A stretch of 64,000 nt of DNA, from positions 2,037,383 through 2,101,382 of the forward strand of contig NZ_MQVX01000001.1 in NCBI RefSeq assembly GCF_002954325.1, in the 5' to 3' direction. Under the pieces are notes generated by a model that saw only the letters and a program-made list of their open reading frames with translations, had not been told where the DNA came from and did not search any database. A program made the translations under genes and the position numbers. Positions within the stretch are counted from its first letter, which is position 1; every line of letters starts with the position of its first letter. Below are positions 1 to 8,944 of the stretch, one piece after another. Source of the DNA: Aureicoccus marinus (lineage in GTDB: Bacteria > Bacteroidota > Bacteroidia > Flavobacteriales > Flavobacteriaceae).

Positions 1-2191
1 ACTCGGTTGGTATTCCTACCCCATTATCCTCTACGCTGAACTGCCAATGGGTTGGCGTTTCCTCGTAATCAATTTTCACCACACCTTCTTCCTTGTCTAT
101 TTTGACCACCGCATTACTGAGGAAGTTTTGGAAGAGCTGATGAATTTTGGTGCGGTCCGCGCGAATAATCGGCAGTGGCTTGACCACCTCAATACGGACG
201 TGATCTGGTTTGTAAATGATCTCATCAATCTCACTGATGACTTCGTTGACATCAATGGTCGATTGATCTAATGAATCGCTGGTTAACGTAGAGTACTTCA
301 GAATTCCATCGATGAGTTTATCCATCCCCTCAATTTTTTCCTGAATCATCCTTAGGTTGTACTCTCCACCTTCATCCAATTGGTCGTGGTAATCCTCATA
401 TAACCAACTCGCTAAAGCACTAACACTTCTCAACGGCGACTTTAAATCGTGGGATACAATATGGGCGTATTCCTGAAGTCCTTTATTGCTCGTTTCCAAT
501 TCTTTGAGGAGCTCTTCTTTCTGGGCCTCCAGTTCTTTCTGCTCTGAAATGTCTAAAACAACCCCAATAGACCCAACAAATTCTCCTTCTTCACTGTAAT
601 TCGGTGCTCCACTGATAAACCAGGTCTTGGTCTGCCCATTAAGCAATTGCAAGTTGATTTCATAGGAATCGGATTTATCGTCCTTGCGGTTTCCGTTCAT
701 CCGTTCCACCACTGCGTGATTTTCTTCGGTGAGATCAATCATATCCCAGAGGCGTTTTCCGATAAGTTCACTTTGCTCCAAGGACAACATATCACAGAAG
801 CTTTGATTTACCATCAAGATCCGTTCCTCCTGATCCACTTCAACCAATCCCAGGTTCATATGGGCAATGATACTAGAGTACTTTTGACGTTGGATTTCGA
901 GGTTCTTGCGGTAATTCTTACGCAAGGTGATGTCAGTATAGGTCCACAAATGGCCTTTGTACTTAGAACCAATAAACAGCGGAATGTAATCCCGTTCTAA
1001 CGTACGTCCGTCGGACATTTCAACTTCATCAGAGACTACTAGTGTTTTATTTTTCAAGATAACTGAAACGCGTTGATATTCTTTCACGGGATCCGCAAAG
1101 TTGATATCGCCACAATTAATCAAATCAACACAATTCATTGTTTGAAGAGTCTCGACGGTATACTCAAACCCCATTAAGTTCCTGAAATTCTCATTGGTGA
1201 GTACGATATTGCGCTGATCATCTTCCAGCAGCACCCCGGTTTGCAGATTGCTGATGAGAGTGGCCAATCGCTGTTCCGAGGCTTTCAATTTTTCCTCGGC
1301 GACGCGGTCATTGGTGATATCTTCAATGAGTACCACCTTGTATTCCAACTTTCCGCGTGAGTTTCGCACACTGGAAACAGAGGTCTTCCCAAAGAAGTGC
1401 TTCCCTTCTTTTGTAAAGTACTTGCGAACCAGTGTAACTTTATCTCCCGGCGCATCGCTGTCTTCCGTTCCATTTTGAAAAAGACTGCTTTCATCAATCT
1501 CCGAAATACTGTTCAGATCCAACTTCTTCAGCTCATCTTCAGTATATCCGATCAGATCATTGAAGGCCGCGTTGGAAGTGATAATTTTATTTTGATCGAT
1601 GAGAAGAATCCCATGAGAGGAATTCCCTACGATGATATCTTGTTGCTTTTTCTGGTCTTCGAGTAATTGCCTGATCTCAAATTCACGTGTCACATCGCGA
1701 AGAACCCCTTGGGCCGCGACTGGTGCTCCTTGGGAATTGTAGATCAAACTCGCATTAATATTGACCATTTTATAGCCGTGGGTACGGGTCTGAACACGAA
1801 CCTGATAGTTCTTAAGAATCCCCACTTCCAGCAGAGTCAAAAACGATTCCCGGGTGTATTCGAGATAGTCCTTGTGAACCAGGCTTTCGAGCTTTACATT
1901 TTCTTTGGTGTGGTCAAAACCAAGGAATTCACGGGCACTGGCATTCATACTGATCACCTCAGTCTGCAAGCTCATCACCACATAAGGGTCAATGATATTG
2001 ACAAAAGCACCATCCAAAGGAGATCCCTTTTTGGCCAACAGGTTTTCGAGCTTACCATTGACTTCACGCAGGTGAATAGAAGCGTCGTAAAGCTCCTTGG
2101 ATTTGTCCTCTAAAAGCTTTTCGGCTGCTTTTCGCGCGCGCTTCTCTCGGGCGAGTGCCCTTTTTAATATGGACAATTCGTCCTTATCCAT
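1..2191 (-). CDS. Multi-PAS sensor histidine kinase (3' end outside window)
   Basis: About 730 residues are visible from the ATG at 2191; the gene continues past position 1. A short N-terminal coiled coil rich in Lys/Arg/Glu is followed by four PAS-like domains (roughly residues 55-165, 180-300, 308-430 and 436-555). The dimerisation/phosphoacceptor helix follows, with the H-box IVSHDLKSPLRS (His581). The first ATP-binding glycine motif, DNGVGIP, lies right at the window edge. No transmembrane segment is visible, so it should be a soluble cytoplasmic kinase. Its start overlaps the stop of the upstream H-NOX gene by 8 bases, so the two are almost surely translationally coupled and the H-NOX protein is the likely input partner. 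The response regulator two genes upstream is the likely phosphate acceptor. Family and architecture are sure; the specific signal is inferred from context. Confidence 0.93.
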   Translation of the reverse strand, partial: MDKDELSILKRALAREKRARKAAEKLLEDKSKELYDASIHLREVNGKLENLLAKKGSPLDGAFVNIIDPYVVMSLQTEVISMNASAREFLGFDHTKENVKLESLVHKDYLEYTRESFLTLLEVGILKNYQVRVQTRTHGYKMVNINASLIYNSQGAPVAAQGVLRDVTREFEIRQLLEDQKKQQDIIVGNSSHGILLIDQNKIITSNAAFNDLIGYTEDELKKLDLNSISEIDESSLFQNGTEDSDAPGDKVTLVRKYFTKEGKHFFGKTSVSSVRNSRGKLEYKVVLIEDITNDRVAEEKLKASEQRLATLISNLQTGVLLEDDQRNIVLTNENFRNLMGFEYTVETLQTMNCVDLINCGDINFADPVKEYQRVSVILKNKTLVVSDEVEMSDGRTLERDYIPLFIGSKYKGHLWTYTDITLRKNYRKNLEIQRQKYSSIIAHMNLGLVEVDQEERILMVNQSFCDMLSLEQSELIGKRLWDMIDLTEENHAVVERMNGNRKDDKSDSYEINLQLLNGQTKTWFISGAPNYSEEGEFVGSIGVVLDISEQKELEAQKEELLKELETSNKGLQEYAHIVSHDLKSPLRSVSALASWLYEDYHDQLDEGGEYNLRMIQEKIEGMDKLIDGILKYSTLTSDSLDQSTIDVNEVISEIDEIIYKPDHVRIEVVKPLPIIRADRTKIHQLFQNFLSNAVVKIDKEEGVVKIDYEETPTHWQFSVEDNGVGIPTE

Positions 2192-2726
2192 GCTGAAGAA
2201 TAGAGAATTGTACCTCAGTTCCGTCTTCCTTTAGCAGTTTACAGGAAATCTTTGCATGGGTTCCAAAGTGCTCAAAGGTCTTGGTCATCAAGCCATGAGC
2301 AAGCCGATAAAGGCCTCTGGAAGAGGCGTACACCAATTCCATTTTGTCTTTGGTCTTCTCAAGAACCTTAAAGGTGGGGAGCTCTGCATCCGGATACAGT
2401 TTTTTGACCTGCACATGAATGTGGTCTTCAATGGAATACAAAAGTCCTAATGGATTGGTGTAGGCACTGATCACTTCTGGATGAATCTTGACCAGACTAT
2501 TGAAAAGGTACTGACCAAATTCGAAGAGTAAATCGCCAACAGGAATTTCGGTTTTGGTACTTAAAGCTGTAAGCAGCTGCACCATTTCATTAAAGTCATA
2601 GGTACCCACAGCAGTGTAGGCCCCTTCAGAGGGTAAACTGGCACCTTCAATAATGGTATCAACCGACTCAAGGCCGAAAGTTTCTTCCACCATTTCTAAA
2701 AATTCGGTAAATATGATTCCTTTCAT
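2184..2726 (-). CDS. H-NOX heme-binding nitric oxide sensor protein
   Basis: 180 aa, the usual length of a stand-alone bacterial H-NOX (HNOB) protein. It starts with the typical MKGIIFTEFLEMVEETFG segment. The likely proximal heme ligand is His104 in IEDHIHVQV, aligning with the family ligand by the pattern hydrophobic-His-x-Gln-hydrophobic. The heme-propionate motif YxSxR is present as YASSR (Tyr133, Ser135, Arg137). Such proteins bind NO through ferrous heme and regulate a partner histidine kinase or cyclase encoded next door. Here the partner is the multi-PAS kinase whose start overlaps this stop codon. No distal-pocket tyrosine is obvious, which would fit NO rather than O2 sensing, but I cannot model the pocket. 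Assignment to H-NOX is firm; NO as ligand is inferred from the family. Confidence 0.93.
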   Translation of the reverse strand: MKGIIFTEFLEMVEETFGLESVDTIIEGASLPSEGAYTAVGTYDFNEMVQLLTALSTKTEIPVGDLLFEFGQYLFNSLVKIHPEVISAYTNPLGLLYSIEDHIHVQVKKLYPDAELPTFKVLEKTKDKMELVYASSRGLYRLAHGLMTKTFEHFGTHAKISCKLLKEDGTEVQFSILQHG

Positions 2727-2823
2727 GCTTTTATTGGTTTAGCATAAATGTAGGAATTGAACTACGACAACATTAAAAAATGTTATGGAGAGCCCTTAAG
2801 TTGTTGTGAAATGGGATTTCTTG

Positions 2824-3222
2824 TTAGCCTTTGACCAATTCGCTAATCTCCCAGTATTCGAATACGCGTCTTAATTTTTCCTCGTAGTCTTCGTACTTGA
2901 GTGGCTTGATAACGTAGCCGGCTATCCCGATCTCAAAACAAGTCAGAAGATCGCTGCGGTTTTCTGAAGTAGTCAAAATAACAGTGGGCAAATAGCGAAG
3001 TTTGTCATTACCTTTTAAGTACGTCAAGAATTCTATTCCGCTCATACGAGGCATGTTCAAATCCAGAAGAACTAAATCCGGAAGAGGTTGCTCTTGTAGT
3101 TTTTGTATAGCCTCCTCACCATTCTTCGCTTCGATGATCTGGTGCTTCGTCGGTAATTTTGAAATCGCTCGCTGCAATTTCATTGTTTCAATCATGTCGT
3201 CCTCTATAAACAGAATTCTCAC
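2824..3222 (-). CDS. Single-domain (CheY-like) response regulator
   Basis: 132 aa and only a receiver domain. The acidic pair is Asp8/Asp9, the phosphoacceptor is Asp54 in VLLDLNMP, the switch Thr is in ILTTSE (84/85) and the conserved Lys106 is in VIKPLK. There is no output domain, so it must act by protein interaction or as a phosphorelay intermediate. It is the first gene of a three-gene minus-strand cassette: response regulator, 97-base gap, H-NOX, kinase. The upstream region on the minus strand carries AATATTTG, one base off the TAnnTTTG -7 element, about 40 bases before the start, a plausible promoter. Family sure; partnership with the downstream kinase inferred from order. Confidence 0.9.
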   Translation of the reverse strand: MRILFIEDDMIETMKLQRAISKLPTKHQIIEAKNGEEAIQKLQEQPLPDLVLLDLNMPRMSGIEFLTYLKGNDKLRYLPTVILTTSENRSDLLTCFEIGIAGYVIKPLKYEDYEEKLRRVFEYWEISELVKG

Positions 3223-3368
3223 GCTTACTTAATTTTTCGGTGTGTTTTTGAACTTGCAAATATTCATATCAATCCCAAGAAAAAACCATTTACCGAGCCG
3301 AATGGAAGTTAAGTGTCGGTGAATGGTAGAAATAGCCAGTTGAAGTTAGTAATAATTTTCCTACATAA

Positions 3369-3719
3369 CTACTTTAATTCTGCTCTTCGGTACTTGGGCA
3401 GCTTAGCGACGACCAAATCGTACGAGTGTTGGATTAGTTCCTGCGCCAGGGCCGGTGGCAACTGTTCGGTTAGCATGGTATTCCAGTGCTTCTTGCTCAT
3501 GTGGTAACCCGGGTAGATTTGATCGGGGTACATTTCGCGGAGTTCGACAGATCGTTCAGGATCGCACTTCAGGTTGATCTTAGCGGGATGCTGCTCTAAC
3601 GGAATCAAAGCAAACATCTTATCGAAGACTTTAAAGACCAGGGTCTCTTCGTCGAAAGGAAAACTCTCCGAAGTCTTGGGCAGTTGGAGACAGAACTCCC
3701 TCAGGGCTTCTACATGCAT
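3369..3719 (-). CDS. MmcQ/YjbR family DNA-binding protein
   Basis: 116 aa, matching the full length of the MmcQ/YjbR family. It shows the characteristic beginning (EALREFCLQLPKTSESFPFD), the central FALIPLEQHPAKINLKCDPE strand region and the C-terminal HWNTMLTEQLP then SYDLVVAKLPK helix. Members have a CyaY-like fold and are annotated as DNA-binding, though their role is largely unproven. Its ATG shares one base (TAATG) with the stop of the Dabb lipoprotein gene 5' of it, so the two are in one transcription unit. Confidence 0.88.
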   Translation of the reverse strand: MHVEALREFCLQLPKTSESFPFDEETLVFKVFDKMFALIPLEQHPAKINLKCDPERSVELREMYPDQIYPGYHMSKKHWNTMLTEQLPPALAQELIQHSYDLVVAKLPKYRRAELK

Positions 3720-4156
3720 TAATCTAATTCCTTGTAAGGGAGGGCGTCATAAACCACCACTTTATTCCACAAGGGACTCGCCTGCTCAATAAACAAGAGG
3801 TGGGCCGGTTCATCCTGATACGCTTGTTGGTCTTCGGTCGAAGCAAAGGTGACCGTTAATTGGTAGGTATAAGAATCATCCACCACTTCACGGGTGGCCT
3901 TGGGTGGAATTCCCACAAAGTTGGTTTGGGCGTATTCCGAATTCTCCAGAAAGGTCTCCAAAGCCGTTTCGAAGGCTTGTCTGTCTTCCGCACTATCCGG
4001 ATTCTTTAACCAGATAAAGACCGTATGCGAAAAGTGCGGATCAAATTCCAGCTTGACCGCTTGGGCTTCTGGAGCCGCTTCTTCTTTGGGTTCTGGCCTT
4101 GGTTGTACACAACTTACACAAAGGGCCAATAGGATGAGAGGAAAGAGCTTATTCAT
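3719..4156 (-). CDS. Lipoprotein with Dabb (stress-responsive A/B barrel) domain
   Basis: 145 aa. The N-terminus is a lipoprotein signal with the lipobox LALCVSC, so it is probably anchored by Cys16. After a Pro/Glu/Ala linker, residues about 40-140 fit the dimeric alpha/beta-barrel (Dabb) fold: HTVFIWLKN, a spacer, FVGIPPKATREVV, LTVTFASTEDQQAYQ and a His in PAHLLFI. Soluble Dabb proteins include stress proteins and some polyketide cyclases; a periplasmic or outer-membrane lipoprotein form has no fixed role. It overlaps the upstream DUF4230 gene by 8 bases and the following MmcQ gene by 1 base, so it sits inside a tight operon. Confidence 0.82.
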   Translation of the reverse strand: MNKLFPLILLALCVSCVQPRPEPKEEAAPEAQAVKLEFDPHFSHTVFIWLKNPDSAEDRQAFETALETFLENSEYAQTNFVGIPPKATREVVDDSYTYQLTVTFASTEDQQAYQDEPAHLLFIEQASPLWNKVVVYDALPYKELD

Positions 4157-4775
4157 TTTCGAGGTAGTTTAAATCCGTTGCATTGAGTTCCAGAGCGGAG
4201 TAGTCCAACTTCCAACCGATGGTTTCCACCATCTTTTCGATCATCAGAACTGCCTGCAGCGCTTCTCTTCTGGCCGTATCAATTAGCCCACTCTCCGGAA
4301 TCTTTTCTTCAATATGTTTCTTGGCCTGACTATTCAATTCGGTCAGGTCCTGTGGAGAAAAGGAATTGAACAAGCCATTCTTGATATCGTAAAACTGCAG
4401 ATCCGGTTCAATCGAAAGGATCTCAGGTTGAGGAAATTCTTTGAGAATTATACGCTTGCGGTCGGTATCGGCTTCCAGCTGGATCTTTTTGAGGTCATAG
4501 CCGATTTGAGCTTTGGCATTGATCACGACCAAAGCCTTCTTCTTGCTACTCAGCATGTTCAAAAAACCCTCTTTGATGTTTTCGTAACGGTAGATCTCGG
4601 CAAAGTCTCCTTCGACCGAAACCAATTTGCAAACGCTTTTGATTTTATCCAGGATGATGGTCGACTGCTGACGCGTCAATTCCTTGTTGTTCTTTTTGCG
4701 CAAAGAAGAGAAGCCCCAGGCCATCCCTACAGCTCCTAATACAATCCCTAAAACAACTTCAATCAATGCATCCAT
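4149..4775 (-). CDS. DUF4230 membrane-anchored protein
   Basis: 208 aa with one N-terminal membrane segment (IEVVLGIVLGAVGMAWGF) followed by basic residues, then an extra-membrane domain typical of DUF4230: KSVCKLVSVEGDFAEIYRYE, the KKALVVINAKAQIGYDL strand and a long C-terminal helix with TARREALQAVL. The family is widespread in Bacteroidota and Firmicutes and has no established function. The end overlaps the Dabb lipoprotein gene by 8 bases; the start lies 4 bases after the stop of the cyclase gene, so it is part of the same minus-strand operon. Confidence 0.85.
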   Translation of the reverse strand: MDALIEVVLGIVLGAVGMAWGFSSLRKKNNKELTRQQSTIILDKIKSVCKLVSVEGDFAEIYRYENIKEGFLNMLSSKKKALVVINAKAQIGYDLKKIQLEADTDRKRIILKEFPQPEILSIEPDLQFYDIKNGLFNSFSPQDLTELNSQAKKHIEEKIPESGLIDTARREALQAVLMIEKMVETIGWKLDYSALELNATDLNYLENE

Positions 4776-4779
4776 GATT

Positions 4780-5543
4780 TCAATTTACTACTTTATACCA
4801 AACCGGACGGCTGGGGCTGGCGTCATTTTTGATCGGAGCCACCTGCAAATCCAAAAAGCCAAATCCGTCTTCCACTTCATTGGGAACGAAGATGAACTCG
4901 GTAATGGTGGCCGCTGTTCTGGGCTTGGCTGGCAATCCCCAAAAGGCCTTGTGGGCTTGGAGAGCTCCCCCATCCACTTCCCGGTCCACGGAGGCAGATC
5001 GATCAGGAGGTGTTCCACCCCCATTTCCCGAAGCCATATCGCCGCTCCTTCCGTCAAATAGGGCGGGTTGCTATGCGAATACTGCTGACTCCTTTTGTCT
5101 GCCACATTGGGCAGGGTTCGGATAAGCAAGGCCTTGACCAAAAAGGGTGCTGAACCCAAGTTTCTAAGACTTTCTTCCAAAAGTTCCTCCGTGATCAACT
5201 GGTCTTCTCCTTTCTTTTCTGGCGTAACACTCAGCGTTACCCCCGCTAAAAAAGGCAGAGGAAAGATTCGATTCACCGAATGAAACTCCTTACTTATATG
5301 ACCCAGGCATTCGGTGTGGGTCACATGGGCATGGGGATTAAAGGTGATGGTATTGAAATTGGTCGAAGCTCCCTGCTCGACTGAGCCAACAAAGTCACCG
5401 TCTTGGTGAGGAGCGATAGTGGGGGGTCCGATATACCAGGCATTGAGGTTCTCTTGCCCGCCAACCAAAGGGATGGAAAGGTCCTGGCCCTTTGCGAGGC
5501 GAAAAGGCGGCTGGTCTTCTGCTAATCGTATCGTCATTTCCAT
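4780..5543 (-). CDS. Cyclase family protein (kynurenine-formamidase-like), frameshifted
   Basis: The product belongs to the metal-dependent cyclase/formamidase family. The motif HAHVTHTECLGHI is the family's H-x-G/T-T-H-x-D/E-type metal site, and TEGAAIWLREMGVEHLLIDLP is the usual C-terminal core. The frame is broken near 4994-4998: up to LLIDLPP it reads in one frame, then VDREVDGGALQAHKAFWG and the rest up to KVVN reads in the next. One missing C in the CCTCC run (on the minus strand) would restore a single protein of about 254 aa. The likely start is ATG 5543, giving MEMTIRL, or ATG 5537; longer upstream readings run into hemW. Given the other similar breaks in this window I treat it as one gene with a consensus error. 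The substrate is unknown. Confidence 0.8.
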
Positions 5544-5547
5544 AGAC

Positions 5548-6687
5548 CTAGTCTTTAAGGTTGAGTAAAAAGAGGTCTGAAGCGATGCCGTCGACCAGGA
5601 ATTTGCCCTCCCGGGTGGCCTTGAGTAAGTCTCCATCCCAGTAGAGCAAACGCTCTTCAATAAAAGGGGTGGCTTGCTCCTCTAAGAAGCCGACATACTG
5701 TTGACCAAAAGTGGCAGAGACCTCAGCCAAATCGACGCCCCATTGGGTGCGAAGGCGGGTCATCAAGTACTCATTATACCGGTCTTGGGTACTCAGCTCT
5801 TCCCATTCAAGGGGCAGACGCTCCTCTTTCAATTCTTTTATATACCCGGGATTACTGCGCACATTCCAGCCCCGTCTTTTTTGGTCGTAGCTGTGTGCTC
5901 CGGGCCCAATTCCAAGATAAGGTTTCCCTTGCCAGTAGGCGCTGTTGTTTCGGGAATAGTGACCCGGCTTACCAAAGTTCGAAATCTCGTAATGGTCGTA
6001 TCCGGCTTCCGCCAGGCGATCGACCAAGAGGTAAAACTGCCGACTAGCCTGCTCTTCATCCGGAGAGGGGGATTTTCCTTTTTCGATAAAGGAGTGCAAC
6101 GCCGTTCGTTCTTCCACCGTCAAGGCGTAACTCGAAATATGGGAAATACCCAATCCCACCACTTCATCAATAGCCGCGATCCAGGATTCGTCCTCTTGCC
6201 CCGGCGTACCGTAGATCAAATCCACCGATAAGTTGGGGATGTACTTTTGCACGAGGCGAATCGCCTCACGGGCTTCCTGACTGTTGTGGGCCCGGTTCAT
6301 CCAATTCAGCTCTTTTTCTTCAAAGGACTGTATGCCCAAACTCAATCGGTTAACACGGGTATGACGAACCAAGCCGGCTAAATAGGCCTCGTTAATATCG
6401 TCTGGATTCGCTTCCAAAGTCACTTCAGTATCTTCCGCAAAATCATAGAGCTCAAAAGCAGTTCCCAAGAGGTCGACCAACTCCTCCACACTCAAGATCG
6501 AGGGAGTGCCCCCGCCCAAGTACAGGGTATTGAGTTCCCAGCCATCCGTTTCTTCCCGCCTCAAACGCATCTCGGTTTTCAGCGCCTCAAGCAGGTCGGT
6601 TTTGAGTTTGGTGTTGGTCGAAAAATGAAAATCGCAGTAGTGACAGGCCTGCTTACAAAAGGGAATATGGATATAGATACCGGCCAA
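5548..6687 (-). CDS. hemW: Radical SAM heme chaperone HemW
   Basis: 379 aa, full length for HemW. The radical SAM cluster motif is Cys11-x3-Cys15-x2-Cys18 (IPFCKQACHYCDF), with the extra family Phe and following DFHF. The SAM-binding GGGTPS motif and LEANPDD follow, then the HemW-type C-terminal domain with YEISNFGKPGHYSRNNSAYW and GIGPGAHSY. HemW proteins transfer heme to membrane respiratory proteins; older annotations call them oxygen-independent coproporphyrinogen oxidases, but HemN-specific features are not evident. The gene lies 6 bases after ruvC and 4 bases before the cyclase gene in one operon. Confidence 0.93.
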   Translation of the reverse strand: MAGIYIHIPFCKQACHYCDFHFSTNTKLKTDLLEALKTEMRLRREETDGWELNTLYLGGGTPSILSVEELVDLLGTAFELYDFAEDTEVTLEANPDDINEAYLAGLVRHTRVNRLSLGIQSFEEKELNWMNRAHNSQEAREAIRLVQKYIPNLSVDLIYGTPGQEDESWIAAIDEVVGLGISHISSYALTVEERTALHSFIEKGKSPSPDEEQASRQFYLLVDRLAEAGYDHYEISNFGKPGHYSRNNSAYWQGKPYLGIGPGAHSYDQKRRGWNVRSNPGYIKELKEERLPLEWEELSTQDRYNEYLMTRLRTQWGVDLAEVSATFGQQYVGFLEEQATPFIEERLLYWDGDLLKATREGKFLVDGIASDLFLLNLKD

Positions 6688-6693
6688 AGCGAC

Positions 6694-7248
6694 TTACTTT
6701 AAACGGTCGGGATTCTGCGAGACAAAACTGGCCCAGCCAGAATAGCTTTTACCCGTTTCCACCCGGCCCTGATTGTAAAAATGACATACGGCCGCAGCCA
6801 ATCCATCAGTACTGTCTAAGCGTTTAGGGAGTTCCTTGAGGCCCAGCAAACTTTTGAGCATCATGGCCACTTGTTCCTTGCTGGCATTTCCGTTCCCGGT
6901 GATGGCCATCTTGATTTTTTTGGGCATGTATTCCGTGATGGGAATCTCTCGACTCAAAGCCGCTGAAATCGCCACTCCCTGGGCTCGGCCCAATTTGAGC
7001 ATGGACTGCACATTCTTTGAATAAAAAGGAGCTTCAATGGCCATCTCGTCCGGATGGTAGGTATCGATCAGCTCGATGGTACGCTCAAAAATAAGTTTGA
7101 GCTTCACATAAGGGTCCTTGTATTTGTGCAAGAGCAGCTCGTTCATCTGAATAAACTCCATCTGCTTGCGCTCCACCTTGATCAGCCCAAAACCCATAAC
7201 CGTGGTTCCGGGGTCAACCCCTAGTATTATTTTTTCTTGTTCCGCCAT
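6694..7248 (-). CDS. ruvC: Crossover junction endodeoxyribonuclease RuvC
   Basis: 184 aa. RuvC resolves Holliday junctions by paired symmetric nicking. The first catalytic Asp is in ILGVDPGTTVMGFG (Asp12), the catalytic Glu in EMAIEAPFYSKN, and the C-terminal catalytic pair in DSTDGLAAAVCHF. GRAQGVAI and the EYMPKKIKMAITGNGNASKEQ basic loop for junction binding are present. Only one base separates it from the upstream lipoprotein gene and six from hemW, so it belongs to the same minus-strand operon. No ruvA or ruvB is nearby. Confidence 0.95.
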   Translation of the reverse strand: MAEQEKIILGVDPGTTVMGFGLIKVERKQMEFIQMNELLLHKYKDPYVKLKLIFERTIELIDTYHPDEMAIEAPFYSKNVQSMLKLGRAQGVAISAALSREIPITEYMPKKIKMAITGNGNASKEQVAMMLKSLLGLKELPKRLDSTDGLAAAVCHFYNQGRVETGKSYSGWASFVSQNPDRLK

Positions 7249-7743
7249 TTAGGTGGTTTTCAATATCAGAGGAAGGCGGACTTTGACCCGTACCGGAATG
7301 TCTCTTTTGAGGGCAGGATGTACGGTGAGTTCTCCTCGCATGGTCAATTGTCGCAGCCGTTGGCTCACCTCCGCTTTAAGATCCGGTATCAATTGATTGA
7401 CGCGGGGATTGTCTTTGATTTCGAGCAGTTCTACAAAGCCCTGTTCGTTGACCAAAAGATCCACATAAACGATCTCGTCCAGATCTTCACTGACCTTGTA
7501 GTTGAGATCGCTTAGGGGCTCTGCCAGCCGCAAACTCATATTGGTCGCAAAGCACTCAAAGTCTTTTTCTTTGGAAACAGTTTCTTGGCACTCCTCGAAA
7601 TAGGGAAACTTGTCGACCTCATCGAAGTGTATCAGCTCCATTTCGGCGTCAACAATGGCCGCAACACGTTCTTCATGTGAATTAAAGTACTCACAAGAAA
7701 GGAACAGAAAACCAAATAAACACAAGAGCAGGGACCGCTGCAT
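7249..7743 (-). CDS. Lipoprotein with TonB-C-like domain, uncharacterised
   Basis: 164 aa. The lipoprotein signal ends in LFLSC (Cys17). The mature part is acidic and contains two cysteine-bearing segments, FEECQET and FECFATN. Its C-terminal half (VDLLVNEQGFVELLEIKDN and LRQLTMRGELTVHPALKRDIPVRVKVRLPL) resembles the beta-alpha-beta TonB C-terminal fold found in many Bacteroidota surface proteins. It abuts ruvC with no gap. Function unknown; probably a periplasm-facing lipoprotein. Confidence 0.7.
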   Translation of the reverse strand: MQRSLLLCLFGFLFLSCEYFNSHEERVAAIVDAEMELIHFDEVDKFPYFEECQETVSKEKDFECFATNMSLRLAEPLSDLNYKVSEDLDEIVYVDLLVNEQGFVELLEIKDNPRVNQLIPDLKAEVSQRLRQLTMRGELTVHPALKRDIPVRVKVRLPLILKTT

Positions 7744-7784
7744 TAATCCTTCTTAGTTTACTCGAAATTACGATTTTTAAGGGT

Positions 7785-8921
7785 TCAACGCTCCTCCCCT
7801 GCAGCGAAATGCATCTCCTCTTTAATCAGGCGAATACGCTTCTGGGCGAACTCCTTGAAGTACGGTGGAAGTTTCGGAAACCAGTCCAGTAAGTTTTGGT
7901 AGTAGCGCAGGCGTGTTTTGGGATCGGCATAGTACTCCTCCGCGATCACACACACCTGATAGTAATTCAGGTATTTGGTCCGGTCTTCTTCAAAGGCCTT
8001 GGTGTAGTAGTCCAAGGCTTCTTTAAGTCTTTTCTGTTCCCGTGCCAACCTGCCGAGAGCCTGGTATTCGTCCCCCAGAAAGACATCTTGTTCCTCAATA
8101 GAACGCTGGATGTAGACCTTGGCCGAATCCCGCTGGTCCTGCGCCCAAAAAATATGCCCAATCGTATAAAGCGCATTAGCTTTAGAATTGGGGAAATTCA
8201 GCAGCTTACGGTAGGTTGAATCAGCAGCAACCAAATTGCGGGTACTGAAGTAACTATAGGCCAACTTTTTCAGGACAAACTCTTTTTCAGCTCCTTGTTT
8301 CAGAAGTGCTTCAAAGAGTGGAATCGCTTCTTCGTATTGGGGCTCATTGAAAAAAGCCTGGGCCCTTAAACTGATAAGGCCACGATTGTCCTCGGCATAC
8401 TGCAATCCTTTGCCGGTGTACTTGATCACCGAATCGTTCTCCTTAAATCCAAGGTACATTTTGCTGAGCTGAAACAAACTCCTCACATGAGTACTGTCCT
8501 GTTCCAAGGCCTCCATAAATGCCTGACCCGCCTGTTTAGGACTCTGAAATTCAAGAAAAATACGCCCCAGATAATAGGCATACTCCGGATTCACCGGGTT
8601 GGTCTCTTTTAAGTTTCGAAAAACCCCAGCTGCTGCTGCATATTGATCAAGCTGAAAGAACATCTTTCCCAACTCAAATCGGGCAATTTCCAGGTCGGAA
8701 TGCTTTTGCAATAACAACTGATATTGCTTTATTGCCTTCGCATTCATACCGGAAGCCTTGTAGGCCCGAGCGATTTGCAAGTAGGCCTGCGGTGTTCCCA
8801 GTTCGGAATAAGCGTTGATGGCCGCCCGGTAATTACCCAATTGGTAGAGGCTGTCGGCCACAGCCCGGTCTTGGGCCTGCACCAGGGCAATACAAAAGAA
8901 GAACAGGAAGAATGAACGCAT
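7785..8921 (-). CDS. Tetratricopeptide-repeat protein, exported
   Basis: 378 aa. A signal peptide (MRSFFLFFFCIALVQAQ) precedes about nine TPR-like helix pairs covering nearly the whole protein. Repeats show the usual spacing and small/large residues, for example SLYQLGNYRAAINAYSELG, RYELGKMFFQLDQYAAAAGV (approximate) and QALGRLAREQKRLKEALDYY. TPR proteins are protein-binding scaffolds; this one would act in the periplasm or outer membrane. There is no catalytic domain. It lies 41 bases upstream of the TonB-like lipoprotein gene and 23 bases after the M56 gene, so it may be cotranscribed with either side. Confidence 0.82.
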   Translation of the reverse strand: MRSFFLFFFCIALVQAQDRAVADSLYQLGNYRAAINAYSELGTPQAYLQIARAYKASGMNAKAIKQYQLLLQKHSDLEIARFELGKMFFQLDQYAAAAGVFRNLKETNPVNPEYAYYLGRIFLEFQSPKQAGQAFMEALEQDSTHVRSLFQLSKMYLGFKENDSVIKYTGKGLQYAEDNRGLISLRAQAFFNEPQYEEAIPLFEALLKQGAEKEFVLKKLAYSYFSTRNLVAADSTYRKLLNFPNSKANALYTIGHIFWAQDQRDSAKVYIQRSIEEQDVFLGDEYQALGRLAREQKRLKEALDYYTKAFEEDRTKYLNYYQVCVIAEEYYADPKTRLRYYQNLLDWFPKLPPYFKEFAQKRIRLIKEEMHFAAGEER

Positions 8922-8944
8922 CAGTTAAGCCTATTTTGAGAACT

